This document shows, piece by piece, positions 1 through 8,064 of a stretch of 64,000 nucleotides of DNA. Numbering within the stretch: position 1 is the first letter of the stretch; each line of letters starts with the position of its first letter. The translations under genes were made by a program, and so were the position numbers. The notes under the pieces are model-generated. The model searched no databases. It was not told the DNA's origin and was given only the letters and a program-made list of their open reading frames with translations. Source of the DNA: Desulforhopalus vacuolatus. GTDB taxonomy: Bacteria; Desulfobacterota; Desulfobulbia; Desulfobulbales; Desulfocapsaceae. Where the stretch lies: assembly GCF_016918505.1 (NCBI RefSeq), contig NZ_JAFFPZ010000011.1:53338-117337 (forward strand), in the 5' to 3' direction.

Positions 1-2
1 TG

Positions 3-119
3 CCTATCGCATTGCTCCCTGCGCTTCTCTATGGCTGGTTGACCAGGCGTACCTGGTTAAGTATCGGCGGCGGCAAGGCGGGAAATAAACATGACGAAAC
101 GGAGGCTGGCAATGAGTGA
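3..119 (+). CDS. hybA: C-terminal end of hydrogenase electron-transfer subunit (HybA-like), partial
   Basis: An open frame enters from the left edge and stops at TGA 117-119. The visible tail is a short hydrophobic stretch (PIALLPALLYGWLTRR) followed by a polar end (HDETEAGNE). HybA-type ferredoxin subunits of periplasmic [NiFe] hydrogenases end in a single C-terminal membrane helix, and hybA normally lies directly before hybB, so position and shape agree. The stop overlaps the start region of hybB (ATG at 112), showing translational coupling. Only about 38 residues are visible and no iron-sulfur motif is in view, so the identity rests on context. Confidence 0.6.
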   Translation, partial: PIALLPALLYGWLTRRTWLSIGGGKAGNKHDETEAGNE

Positions 120-1320
120 GCATATCAGCAAACCTCTTGGTGGAAAAATATTTACCTGGCCGATAATCTTTTTCGGCATTCTGATCCTCATCGGACTTTA
201 TGCCATAACTCATCGCTTCGTCTCAGGGATTGGAGCAGTCAGTGATCTCAATGGAGGTTTTCCCTGGGGGTTGTGGATTGCGTTTGACCTCCTTGTCGGG
301 ACCGGCTTTGCCTGTGGCGGCTGGGCTCTCGCCTGGACGGTGTATGTCTTCAACCAGGGGCAATATCATCCAATGGTGCGTTCGGCTCTGCTGGCGTCCC
401 TTTTTGGTTATTCCCTCGGTGGATTCTCCATTCTGATTGACGTTGGTCGCTACTGGAATGTCCCCTATTTTTATATCCCCGGGTTCTTCAACGTCAACTC
501 TGTGCTGTTTGAGACAGCATTCTGCATGACAGTGTATGTCTTCGTCGTCATGTTTGAATTCGCGCCGGTTATCTGTGAGCGCCTTGGCTGGAAGATCTCT
601 CTGCGCAAAATGAATAAAGTGATGTTTGCCGCGATCTCTCTTGGGGTGTTGCTGCCAACCATGCATCAATCTTCTATGGGATCGCTGTTTAATATTGCAG
701 GGCTTAAACTTCACCCGCTCTGGCGAAGTGGTGCAATACTTGGTCCGCTCTCTCTGCTGACCGCTCTCATCATGGGGTTTGCGATTGTTATCTTTGAAGG
801 ATCCATTACTCGCGCAGGACTTCGCGGGAAAGATGTGGCAGACGAAACTCCGCTTTTTGCCAAATTGTACAGAATCATCAGATGGCTGATCATTGCATTT
901 TTTATCCTCCGCTTTGGTGAACTTGCGCTGGGAGACAAGATGCAACTGCTGTTTGTCGGAGATCGCGGGGCATGGCTTTTCTGGCTGGAAACGGCACTCC
1001 TTGCAGCGCCACTCTATATCCTCAGTAAAGATAAGTTTATAAAAGATGCCCGCTGGCTTTTCGGATGTGCCATAAGCATGATGCTCGGTGCTGCCCTCTG
1101 GCGGATGAATCTTTCACTTTTCACCTTCAATCCCGGGGATGGCTACAGCTACTTCCCTACAGCGGAGGAGATCCTTATCTCTATTGGTCTCGTGGCTATG
1201 GAAATCTGTGGTTTTATTTTAATTGTTAAATATTTTCCGGTAATCTCCTTTCTTGCTCCTAAAAAAGAGAACGGGCAAAAGGTGGTTACGGATGAAGCTC
1301 ATAATGAGGTTGCACAATGA
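112..1320 (+). CDS. hybB: HybB/NrfD-type integral membrane subunit of [NiFe] hydrogenase
   Basis: A 402-residue, very hydrophobic protein with about ten predicted membrane helices, typical of the NrfD/PsrC/HybB family. In HybOABC hydrogenases this subunit passes electrons from the periplasmic hydrogenase and its ferredoxin HybA into the membrane quinone pool. I place the start at ATG 112 (MSEHISKP), because GGAGG lies about seven bases upstream and the ATG overlaps the hybA stop. An in-frame ATG at 91 lacks such a site. The stop overlaps the ATG of hybC by four bases (ATGA). The C-terminal tail after about residue 380 is polar. No haem ligands are expected in this family. Confidence 0.93.
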   Translation: MSEHISKPLGGKIFTWPIIFFGILILIGLYAITHRFVSGIGAVSDLNGGFPWGLWIAFDLLVGTGFACGGWALAWTVYVFNQGQYHPMVRSALLASLFGYSLGGFSILIDVGRYWNVPYFYIPGFFNVNSVLFETAFCMTVYVFVVMFEFAPVICERLGWKISLRKMNKVMFAAISLGVLLPTMHQSSMGSLFNIAGLKLHPLWRSGAILGPLSLLTALIMGFAIVIFEGSITRAGLRGKDVADETPLFAKLYRIIRWLIIAFFILRFGELALGDKMQLLFVGDRGAWLFWLETALLAAPLYILSKDKFIKDARWLFGCAISMMLGAALWRMNLSLFTFNPGDGYSYFPTAEEILISIGLVAMEICGFILIVKYFPVISFLAPKKENGQKVVTDEAHNEVAQ

Positions 1321-3017
1321 AGCAGCGTATTACGGTTGATCCTATTACTCGAATTGAAGGCCATCTCCGGGTGGACTGCGAGATTGAAGATGGTGTTATC
1401 AAAAAGGCGTGGTCTACGGGAACGATGTGGCGGGGTATTGAAAAAATTCTTGTTGGTCGCAATCCCGAAGATGCATGGATTATTACTCAGCGTATCTGTG
1501 GCGTCTGTACAACAGTGCATGCCATCGCTTCTGTTCGTGCAGTTGAAGATGCCATTGATGCAGAGGTCCCGCTGAATGCGCAGTATATCCGTAATATTAT
1601 TACTGCCGGGCACTGTATTCACGATAATATCGTCCATTTTTATCAACTGTCAGCTCTGGACTGGGTGGATGTTACCTCTGCTCTCAAGGCCGATCCGCAG
1701 AAGGCTGCCGATCTCATGGCAAAGGTTTCCAGCTGGCCCGGGAACAGTGTACAGGAGTTTGCTGCAGTACAGAAAAAGGTGAATTCGCTGGTTGAGCGCG
1801 GTCAACTTGGCATATTTGCTAACGGCTACTGGGGGCATAAAGATATGAAATTGTCTCCTGAGGTTAATCTCATCTGTGTTGCTCATTATCTGCAGGCCCT
1901 TGAGTGTCAGCGTAATGCCAACAAGGCTGTAGCTGTCCTCGGCGGGAAATCTCCTCATATTCAAAATCTTGCGGTGGGCGGTGTTGCCAACCCCATCAAT
2001 CTTGACGGCGTCGGGGTTCTCAACATGGAACGCCTGCTGTTGCTGAAGACCTATATTGACAAGCTCAACGATTTTGTAGAGCAGGTGTACAAGCCTGATG
2101 TTGCAATCATTGCTGCTTTCTATCCGGAGTGGCTCGAAGTTGGTGCAGGCGTTGTCAATTATCTCAGTATCCCTGAGCTTCCTACCGATACAAAGAACAG
2201 CAGTTTCATCATGCCGGGCGGGTATATAGAAAATGGAGACCTTTCCACTTTCCGTGAAATTACCACTCCCAAAGACGAATGGCTTCGCAAGGGTATTGCG
2301 GAATGCTCCAAACACGCCTGGTACTCTGATGAGGAACTGCTTGCTCCCTGGGAAGGGAAAACCAACCCCAGTTACACGGAGTGGGACCCCGAAGGAAAAT
2401 ACAGCTGGTCGAAGTCGGTGACTTTTTACGATAAGACTGTTCAGGTTGGACCTCTGGCCCAGGTACTGGCCATGCTGGCCAAAGGAGATGTCCGCTGTAA
2501 AAAACATCTGGGCGATATTCTTGGTGTATACAAAATGCTTACCGGCAAGGTTATCGAACTCCCACAGTTGCACTCGACCATTGGGCGTATTGCGGCACGT
2601 GGTATCCGCTGTGCGATGATGAAGGACGCCATGTCCGAGCAGTGGCAGGCACTTATTGATAATATCGGGAAAGGAGATGTCACCACCTGGATCAAACCGG
2701 AAATACCGGATCACGAGGTTCATGGTGTCGGGTTCCTTGAGGCACCCCGCGGAATGCTTTCGCACTGGATCGTCATTGATAATGGTAAGATTGCCAACTA
2801 TCAGGCTGTTGTCCCTTCAACATGGAATGCCGGTCCCCGTAATCAAAACGATGAGCCTGGTCCGTACGAAGCTTCCCTCGTGGGAACACCGGTGGCAGAT
2901 GCTGAATTGCCGCTCGAAATTATCCGTACGATTCACAGCTTCGATCCGTGCATGTCCTGTGCCATTCACATGGTGGATGAGGACGGTGAAGATGTGACTG
3001 TGGTCAAGGTTCTTTGA
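1317..3017 (+). CDS. hybC: [NiFe] hydrogenase large (catalytic) subunit
   Basis: 566 residues carrying both nickel-binding signatures of group 1 uptake hydrogenases. The L1 motif RICGVC is at residues 59-64 (Cys61, Cys64). The L2 motif DPCMSCAIH is at 543-551 (Cys545, Cys548). The protein continues 15 residues beyond His551 (MVDEDGEDVTVVKVL); this is the tail removed by the dedicated maturation protease once nickel is inserted. The family oxidises H2 in the periplasm at the NiFe(CN)2CO site. The small subunit (hybO) must lie further left, outside the window. Four-base overlap with hybB and one-base overlap with hybD indicate one operon. Confidence 0.97.
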   Translation: MKQRITVDPITRIEGHLRVDCEIEDGVIKKAWSTGTMWRGIEKILVGRNPEDAWIITQRICGVCTTVHAIASVRAVEDAIDAEVPLNAQYIRNIITAGHCIHDNIVHFYQLSALDWVDVTSALKADPQKAADLMAKVSSWPGNSVQEFAAVQKKVNSLVERGQLGIFANGYWGHKDMKLSPEVNLICVAHYLQALECQRNANKAVAVLGGKSPHIQNLAVGGVANPINLDGVGVLNMERLLLLKTYIDKLNDFVEQVYKPDVAIIAAFYPEWLEVGAGVVNYLSIPELPTDTKNSSFIMPGGYIENGDLSTFREITTPKDEWLRKGIAECSKHAWYSDEELLAPWEGKTNPSYTEWDPEGKYSWSKSVTFYDKTVQVGPLAQVLAMLAKGDVRCKKHLGDILGVYKMLTGKVIELPQLHSTIGRIAARGIRCAMMKDAMSEQWQALIDNIGKGDVTTWIKPEIPDHEVHGVGFLEAPRGMLSHWIVIDNGKIANYQAVVPSTWNAGPRNQNDEPGPYEASLVGTPVADAELPLEIIRTIHSFDPCMSCAIHMVDEDGEDVTVVKVL

Positions 3018-3532
3018 TGACTGCAGCTGGCAAAAAGGCCCTTCTTCTTGGTGTCGGGAATCTCCTGCTGAATGATGAGGGGATCGGGGTGCGTGTCGTC
3101 GAGGAGTTTGATCGGCGATACGACACTCCGGAGCTTGATATTGTGGATGGCGGTACCGCAGGCATGGAGTTGCTGGACGATCTGGCCGATCGACCGCTGG
3201 TGGTGATCGTTGATTGTATCAAATCAAAGGATCCGGTGGGAACGGTGAAGTGGCTTGAGGACGAGCAGGTTCCCAAGTTCTTTTCCCGTAAACTCTCTCC
3301 GCATCAGCTCGGGCTCTCAGATGTCCTCTCTGCGCTTATCATGACGGGGGAATATCCCGCCCGCCTTCGACTTCTCGGCGCGGTTCCAGAGAGTATTGAT
3401 ACAGAGATTGGTTTGACAGATCTGCTTGCTGGAAGGAAGGAAGAGATGGTGGAACAGCTCCGTGCCTTTTTCAGTGAGGAGGGGTTTGAGGTAAAAGAAG
3501 GAACATATTGTACGATGAAGTTAGGGATATAG
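3017..3532 (+). CDS. hybD: Hydrogenase maturation endopeptidase (peptidase M52, HybD/HyaD type)
   Basis: 171 residues from ATG 3017, whose A is the last base of the hybC stop. It opens with the family signature GVGNLLLNDEGIGVR, and the nickel-sensing ligands are visible as Glu21, Asp66 and His96 (SPHQLGLSD), equivalent to Glu16, Asp62 and His93 of E. coli HybD. This class checks nickel loading and cuts the C-terminal tail from the large subunit after the L2 histidine; its target is almost certainly the adjacent hybC product. It is the last gene before a strong terminator hairpin. An in-frame TTG at 3014 is less likely as start. Confidence 0.95.
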   Translation: MTAAGKKALLLGVGNLLLNDEGIGVRVVEEFDRRYDTPELDIVDGGTAGMELLDDLADRPLVVIVDCIKSKDPVGTVKWLEDEQVPKFFSRKLSPHQLGLSDVLSALIMTGEYPARLRLLGAVPESIDTEIGLTDLLAGRKEEMVEQLRAFFSEEGFEVKEGTYCTMKLGI

Positions 3533-3558
3533 AGACTTTTCTGCAGTCTTGACTGCCG

Positions 3559-3613
3559 AGAGAAACCAACAGAGGCCGCCTTCGTTATGAAGGCGGCCTC
3601 TGTTGGTTTCTCT
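3559..3613. terminator. Long perfect hairpin between hybD and the convergent lipoprotein gene
   Basis: A 24-bp perfectly paired stem (arms 3559-3582 and 3590-3613) encloses a 7-base loop, CGTTATG. The outer part is rich in A on one side and T on the other (AGAGAAACC / GGTTTCTCT). It lies between convergent genes ending at 3532 (plus) and 3650 (minus), so it can stop transcription from both sides. Confidence 0.85.
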
Positions 3614-3649
3614 TCCTGGTACTCTCATTTCATGAGGAATCTAAGCGTC

Positions 3650-3985
3650 TCAGCTTTTAGATTCTCCAGTCCACGACATAACGTTCTTCCTTTTCCCTGC
3701 CGTAATGGGCGAAACATGATTGAGATACATCCTGTACTTTTCATTTCCGGGCAGAATGATGAACTGTTTGTCCCCTGCTGCAGCCCCGTCTGCCCTCGTG
3801 CTGAGGTCAAAAGAGAGAGCGCCGGACTTCAACATGGTGACAGTGCCAATACTGTCGGTACTCCGGTCAACCTGATTGTTTTCTTCGTTGTTGGTGAGAT
3901 TCTGTTTATCTGGAGAGCATCCGACACAACTCGTAAGAGTCATTGCAGTGGCAAAAATGAGGATGGTGCAGGTCAAGTATTTCAT
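3650..3985 (-). CDS. Small lipoprotein of unknown function
   Basis: 111 residues. The N-terminus (MKYLTCTILIFATAMTLTSC) is a lipoprotein signal peptide with a lipobox ending at Cys20, so the mature protein should be lipid-anchored in the envelope. The mature part is short and polar with no domain I recognise. I chose ATG 3985 because AAGGAG sits just upstream. The frame stays open for another 46 codons upstream into a family A repeat, but that extension would bury the signal peptide. It is convergent with the hydrogenase operon across the hairpin at 3559-3613. Confidence 0.7.
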   Translation of the reverse strand: MKYLTCTILIFATAMTLTSCVGCSPDKQNLTNNEENNQVDRSTDSIGTVTMLKSGALSFDLSTRADGAAAGDKQFIILPGNEKYRMYLNHVSPITAGKRKNVMSWTGESKS

Positions 3986-4059
3986 TGTCTTCTCCTTATG
4001 GATAATCAGGTATCCTGATGAGAAAAGGGTTGAGAGAACAGTACGGAATGTTTTTAGGC

Positions 4060-4220
4060 TACCTTGAATAATCAGTCTTTCGCCCATCTTCTTCGTTACA
4101 GTAAAAAATTTATCCTCCGACAAAGCGAGGAACGAGACGTCGAGATATCAATCATATACCTGTGGTAAATTTTCTCCTGTGCCTCGAATATGAACGAAAT
4201 ACAAGATTATTCAAGATACC
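4060..4220. repeat. Family A MITE-like repeat, full-length copy
   Basis: Starts TACCTTGAATAATC and ends GATTATTCAAGATACC, giving imperfect inverted ends of about 30 bp. Internal landmarks shared with the other copies are TCTTCGTTACAGTAAAAAA on the left and ATGAACGAAATACAAGATT on the right. It codes for nothing convincing. The right end stops two bases from the cmoA stop codon. Confidence 0.85.
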
Positions 4221-4222
4221 CT

Positions 4223-4960
4223 TTATTTTGCTTTCACTGCAAGGATCGAGCAGAAATTAAACCACTGAAAAAAAGTGGTGACAGAGAAAAATCCGCAACT
4301 GCGCAGCATCTTCTGATTTTCTTCCATGCTGAAAGGAATAAGGACGTTTTCCAGCGCTTCCCGCTTGCGGGCTATCTCCAGTTCGGAGTAACCGCGGGCC
4401 TTTTTAAACTGATGGTAAATGTGGATGAAGTCGCGATTGAGTCGCTGGTCATCAAGGATGGTTTTTTCCGAAAGTATTAAAATTCCGCCCGGACGTAACG
4501 CATTGAATATACGCTGGAGAAACTCCATGCGCTGCAGCGGACGCAGAAATTGAAGCGTGTAGTTGAGCACAACTGCAGCCACGTTTTTTTCAGAAAATTC
4601 TGCAATGTTGCTGCAACGAAACTCTATTTGTTTCCCTTTGCCGAACATTTCCGTTTTTTGCCGCGCTTCTTCAAGCATTGCCGGGGAGTTGTCACAGCCG
4701 AGAAAACGCAATTGTTTATGACTGAGGATACGGGAAAACTGTAACAGGGTGGAACCGGTGGAACAGCCGAGATCACACACCAGTTCCCCTTCGTCGAGAA
4801 AACGATCAAGTAACTGCGCGGCGCTCTCAATGACTTCCGCATAAAAAGGAACGGAGCGGTCGATCATGTCATCAAAAACACGAGCTACCTGGTCGTTGAA
4901 AATAAAATCCTCGCCAACATTTTCAATGTTGAAAAGGGTGTCTTTTTCGCGTTTTAACAT
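4223..4960 (-). CDS. cmoA: Carboxy-S-adenosylmethionine synthase (CmoA)
   Basis: 245 residues with a class I SAM methyltransferase fold: VCDLGCSTGSTLL (motif I), LGCDNSPAMLEEA (motif II) and VVLNYTLQFL (motif IV). The N-terminal FIFNDQVARVFDDMIDRSVPFY stretch is characteristic of CmoA rather than of general methyltransferases. CmoA makes carboxy-SAM from SAM and prephenate for the cmo5U34 wobble modification of tRNA. CmoB is not in the window. The start is ATG 4960, four bases after the ydbL stop, so it is the last gene of the crotonase-ydbH-ynbE-ydbL operon. The longer frame to 5128 only reads back through ydbL. Confidence 0.9.
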   Translation of the reverse strand: MLKREKDTLFNIENVGEDFIFNDQVARVFDDMIDRSVPFYAEVIESAAQLLDRFLDEGELVCDLGCSTGSTLLQFSRILSHKQLRFLGCDNSPAMLEEARQKTEMFGKGKQIEFRCSNIAEFSEKNVAAVVLNYTLQFLRPLQRMEFLQRIFNALRPGGILILSEKTILDDQRLNRDFIHIYHQFKKARGYSELEIARKREALENVLIPFSMEENQKMLRSCGFFSVTTFFQWFNFCSILAVKAK

Positions 4961-4964
4961 TTGT

Positions 4965-5342
4965 CTATTTTGTATACCAGCTGCCGTTCGCCCGCTGGAA
5001 CTGCTGCCCCGCAGAACCCTTCTTTGCAATCTGCGCCGCACGCCGCCGACCGACCAGCGCTGCAGAAACACCCTGCGATTTTGCGATGGCTGCATAGACT
5101 CTGGTGCGGTCGTTGTTCTCTGCCGCAACCAGTTTTTCTTTTTTTTTCGAACCGCGAAATGTCAGCAGTCCCTTATTATTTTCCCCAACAATACCGCTGT
5201 TTTTCAAGTTGGTGATGGCAGGCAGGCGTGCGGCCATCTGTTGCCTAGTATCTCCGGCCTGCGCCGCCGTGGAGGCAAAAAGCAGGGCAAGAGTGAGAAA
5301 GAGGGTGTAAAACAGTTTCTTTTCTGGAAGAAAAAATTTCAT
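4965..5342 (-). CDS. ydbL: YdbL-family periplasmic protein (DUF1318)
   Basis: 125 residues with a cleavable signal peptide (hydrophobic core at about 10-25, ending AAQA-GD near residue 29). The mature part shows DUF1318 features: an R..QM..R.P.I..LK motif followed by GIVGENNKGLL and VAAENNDR, then a basic C-terminus. In E. coli, ydbL follows ydbH and ynbE, whose products form an intermembrane bridge for phospholipid transport. Here it has the same order and overlaps ynbE by four bases. It probably assists that bridge in the periplasm; its exact role is not shown by the sequence. Confidence 0.88.
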   Translation of the reverse strand: MKFFLPEKKLFYTLFLTLALLFASTAAQAGDTRQQMAARLPAITNLKNSGIVGENNKGLLTFRGSKKKEKLVAAENNDRTRVYAAIAKSQGVSAALVGRRRAAQIAKKGSAGQQFQRANGSWYTK

Positions 5343-5581
5343 GGTGCTCCTCCTTCATTTGATTTCGCGGGAGCATTGCCCGTTTTGCTGGTAACTGCAG
5401 CTGCCTGTTCATCAAGGTCACCGAAGAAATTGTCAAGTGCGCGGTCAACTTTGACATTGATATCAATGGTGATGTGGATCGGCTTGATTTCTACCGGTTT
5501 CACATCGATTTCGTGTCTTGTACAGCCCGCTGCAAGAAAAACAAAGCTGGCAGCGAGCAGAAATACCGCATGGAGCTTCAT
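5339..5581 (-). CDS. ynbE: YnbE-like outer-membrane lipoprotein
   Basis: 80 residues. The signal peptide ends in lipobox LAAGC (Cys20), followed by the conserved YnbE segment VEIKPIHITIDINVKVDRAL. In E. coli, YnbE is an outer-membrane lipoprotein that stacks onto the C-terminus of YdbH to complete the bridge. It overlaps ydbH and ydbL by four bases at either end, so the three are translationally coupled. The C-terminal 25 residues (EQAAAVTSKTGNAPAKSNEGGAP) are low-complexity and probably disordered. Confidence 0.9.
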   Translation of the reverse strand: MKLHAVFLLAASFVFLAAGCTRHEIDVKPVEIKPIHITIDINVKVDRALDNFFGDLDEQAAAVTSKTGNAPAKSNEGGAP

Positions 5582-8049
5582 ATCCCCTCCTTAAGGTTTT
5601 TCATCATGGACCCGTATCCCGTACCGACGTTGAAGAGCTGCTGCAGGGGCAGGTGAAAATTGACATCAAAATGTACTGGATGCTGCAGTCCTGAGCCCGT
5701 TTTATTCGGCACGATTTGTCCATTCTCGTAACCATAAGGTAACGGCTCTTCAGGCTTGCCGTCAAGCTGCATCTGCAGGAGAAGATTATCTCCTTCACTG
5801 TTGAATGTAAGTTTTGTCCAGTTACAGACAAAATTCCGGAGAGAGTCGAGGGAGTATGAGAGGTACGGAGATGCCGTTGCACCGGAAAGTCCTGCAGTGA
5901 TCTGCCGGGGATCGTTGAAGTGAAGCACGACCTGCTCTCCGGGGGAGGAGTAGAGAAAACCCTTGTCGATGTAGAGGTGTTTTTTAAGAAAGGAGAGGGG
6001 AAGTCGACCGTTCAGAGACACTTCACCAGAGGCACCTGCCACCCCGAACTGTTTAAGCAGTTCTCCAAGGCGGAGCCGGTCACAGTAAAGGATTGTGTCA
6101 AAGTCCATCTCCGGTGTAATCCGCATGGCGGTGCTCTCAATTGTCCCGCTGCACCATCCGGCCTGTACGCTTTCGAGCAGGATGCTGGTTGTATCTTCAA
6201 GTTGCCAGAACAGCTTTGCGCTGGTGAGTTTGATGTCTCCAGCGTCAATCTTTTCTACTGTCAGCCGTTGACTCGGCGCTGACTGCAGGCGAAGGATGTC
6301 AGGCAGGGTAATTGAGGTTTGAATTCCCTGCAGATGAGTGCTCTCCTGCTGCAGGTCCCCGTCCGAAAGGGAAAGCGTAAGTGAACCACCGGTGGTTTCT
6401 GGCGAGAAATAAAAATTTGCTCTGCCGCCAAGTTTACCGGTTGCCTTGAGTTCCGGATTGATATGTAAACCGAGAGAGGCTGGCAGGGTGCTGATGTCGA
6501 ATTCGCTTTGCGGGAGATGGCATTGCCAGACGCTCTTAAGAGTTGTTTGGGTGAGGTCTCCTGTGCAGTTCAGGTCAAAGTTTTTTATGAGTGGACTGGA
6601 GAGGTTGAGACGTGTCTTGAGACCGTTATGCGTCTGAGTGAGAATGGAATGCAGTTTCCCAATATTTGTTTCCTGCCAGCGAATGTTGCCGATGGAAAGC
6701 TCTCCTCTGGAGCGACTGCGAATCCTCGGTGGCGGGTATTGGATGGGCATTTGCAGGTGGACGTCACTCAGTTCAGTGCTGGATGCGGGGAAAAGCAGGT
6801 GGGGAATGGTGGCATCAAGACGGGCGGTTGTGCCGGTTTTTCCTTTTTTTGCTGTCAAATTGATGGCAAGTTTGGGAATCGCCATCGGGCCGAACTGCAG
6901 TTTGCCAGCAGTGAGTTTCGATGCAAAAGTTCCTCCGTCTTCATTATATATTCCTGAAAGAGTGAGAGTTGTTGGTTCTGGACTCAATTCATGTCGCAGT
7001 GATATTGCTGCGGTCAGGTTTTGTTTGTGAAAATCCAGGGAGCCTTCAGCGTGTGCAAATACCTTAAACGGACTGGAGAGTATCAGATTTTTAAGAACAA
7101 AATCAGCGTGGATGTTGTCACCGGAGAGGGCAAGTTGCAATGGTTTTACAGGAGGACTGTCGAGTCGTAGAGAATTTCCGGTTGAGAGGGAGGTCGACGG
7201 AAAAAAGAGATTGGCCTGCCATGATTCCAGGGTTGAACCGGAGAGCAGGGCTTTACCGGTGATTTCTCCTGTGCCTTCAAGTTGCAGTGCCGGAATTTTT
7301 GGAAGCAGGGGGAATTGAAGTATCCGTTGCAGATTAAGAAGGGTGCCCTTTGCTGTAAGGTGACGTTTACTGCCATCCAGTTGAGCTGTAAGTTCAATGT
7401 TAAGGGGGAGTTCTCCGGTACAGGAAAACGCGGCATGAAATCCGTTAAGGAGTTTACCATCCTTTGTCTCGATCAGTTCTGGTGTGAAGCTGCCACTGAA
7501 GAGAATATGTATGTTTTCTTCAGGCGTATCAAGGTTGTGCAGGACCAGATCACCGTTGTGGATAGTCACCTTGTCTACCCCGAAGGGAAGGAGGATGGGG
7601 CTGACGGGGCTGTCGGGGCTCTCTTTTGTGGTACTGCTGACGGTATTCGTCAGTTCAGGTGGCAGCACTATGCGGTTATCAGCAAAGGGGAGCGTTATTT
7701 TCAGCCACTCTATTTCGATAGAGGTTATTTCTTTCTGTTGCAGGGATTTCAGTGTGCTGTTGAGTCTGAGGCCTTCAAAACTCAGGGAAGCTTCTTCTGT
7801 GGTAAAATTTCCCTGCAGAGAAATTATTGAGGGTGTGAACTGTTCTATTTCAAGGTGGTGGCTGATAAAGGGCAGAGATTGTGTTGCCCCGGGCAATATC
7901 CAGTGATTGCAGATAAACGGAAGGGAAAAAAAAAGCAGAAAACCACAGAGAAGGAGAATGGTACAGAAGAACAGGGTGCGGGTGAACAGCCGAAGAAGCT
8001 TGTGCCTCCTGAAGCCTTCGCCCGCAGCCTGCGTATTCTTCTCTGTCAT
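5578..8049 (-). CDS. ydbH: YdbH-like AsmA/TamB-family intermembrane lipid-transport protein
   Basis: 823 residues. One N-terminal membrane helix (about 22-48) anchors it in the inner membrane. A long periplasmic body of repeating beta-strand segments follows and ends in a YdbH-type C-terminal domain (GEVSLNGRLPLSF, then a tail near residues 790-820). AsmA-like proteins (YhdP, TamB, YdbH) form hydrophobic grooves spanning the periplasm and carry phospholipid to the outer membrane. The neighbours ynbE and ydbL reproduce the E. coli operon, which makes YdbH the best match within the superfamily. It starts 15 bases after the crotonase stop. Confidence 0.88.
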   Translation of the reverse strand: MTEKNTQAAGEGFRRHKLLRLFTRTLFFCTILLLCGFLLFFSLPFICNHWILPGATQSLPFISHHLEIEQFTPSIISLQGNFTTEEASLSFEGLRLNSTLKSLQQKEITSIEIEWLKITLPFADNRIVLPPELTNTVSSTTKESPDSPVSPILLPFGVDKVTIHNGDLVLHNLDTPEENIHILFSGSFTPELIETKDGKLLNGFHAAFSCTGELPLNIELTAQLDGSKRHLTAKGTLLNLQRILQFPLLPKIPALQLEGTGEITGKALLSGSTLESWQANLFFPSTSLSTGNSLRLDSPPVKPLQLALSGDNIHADFVLKNLILSSPFKVFAHAEGSLDFHKQNLTAAISLRHELSPEPTTLTLSGIYNEDGGTFASKLTAGKLQFGPMAIPKLAINLTAKKGKTGTTARLDATIPHLLFPASSTELSDVHLQMPIQYPPPRIRSRSRGELSIGNIRWQETNIGKLHSILTQTHNGLKTRLNLSSPLIKNFDLNCTGDLTQTTLKSVWQCHLPQSEFDISTLPASLGLHINPELKATGKLGGRANFYFSPETTGGSLTLSLSDGDLQQESTHLQGIQTSITLPDILRLQSAPSQRLTVEKIDAGDIKLTSAKLFWQLEDTTSILLESVQAGWCSGTIESTAMRITPEMDFDTILYCDRLRLGELLKQFGVAGASGEVSLNGRLPLSFLKKHLYIDKGFLYSSPGEQVVLHFNDPRQITAGLSGATASPYLSYSLDSLRNFVCNWTKLTFNSEGDNLLLQMQLDGKPEEPLPYGYENGQIVPNKTGSGLQHPVHFDVNFHLPLQQLFNVGTGYGSMMKNLKEGI

Positions 8050-8064
8050 TTTTTCAGCGCAGCA

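Noticed and set aside
1650..2765. Long open frame antisense to hybC (371 codons)
   Set aside because: It lies entirely under a certain hydrogenase gene, has no recognisable domain and reflects codon bias of the real gene.
3986..4123. 46-codon N-terminal extension of the small lipoprotein
   Set aside because: It is translated family A repeat and would place the lipoprotein signal internally; ATG 3985 has a good ribosome site.
4866..5594. 242-codon plus-strand frame over ydbL and ynbE
   Set aside because: Antisense to two genes with signal peptides and clear family motifs.
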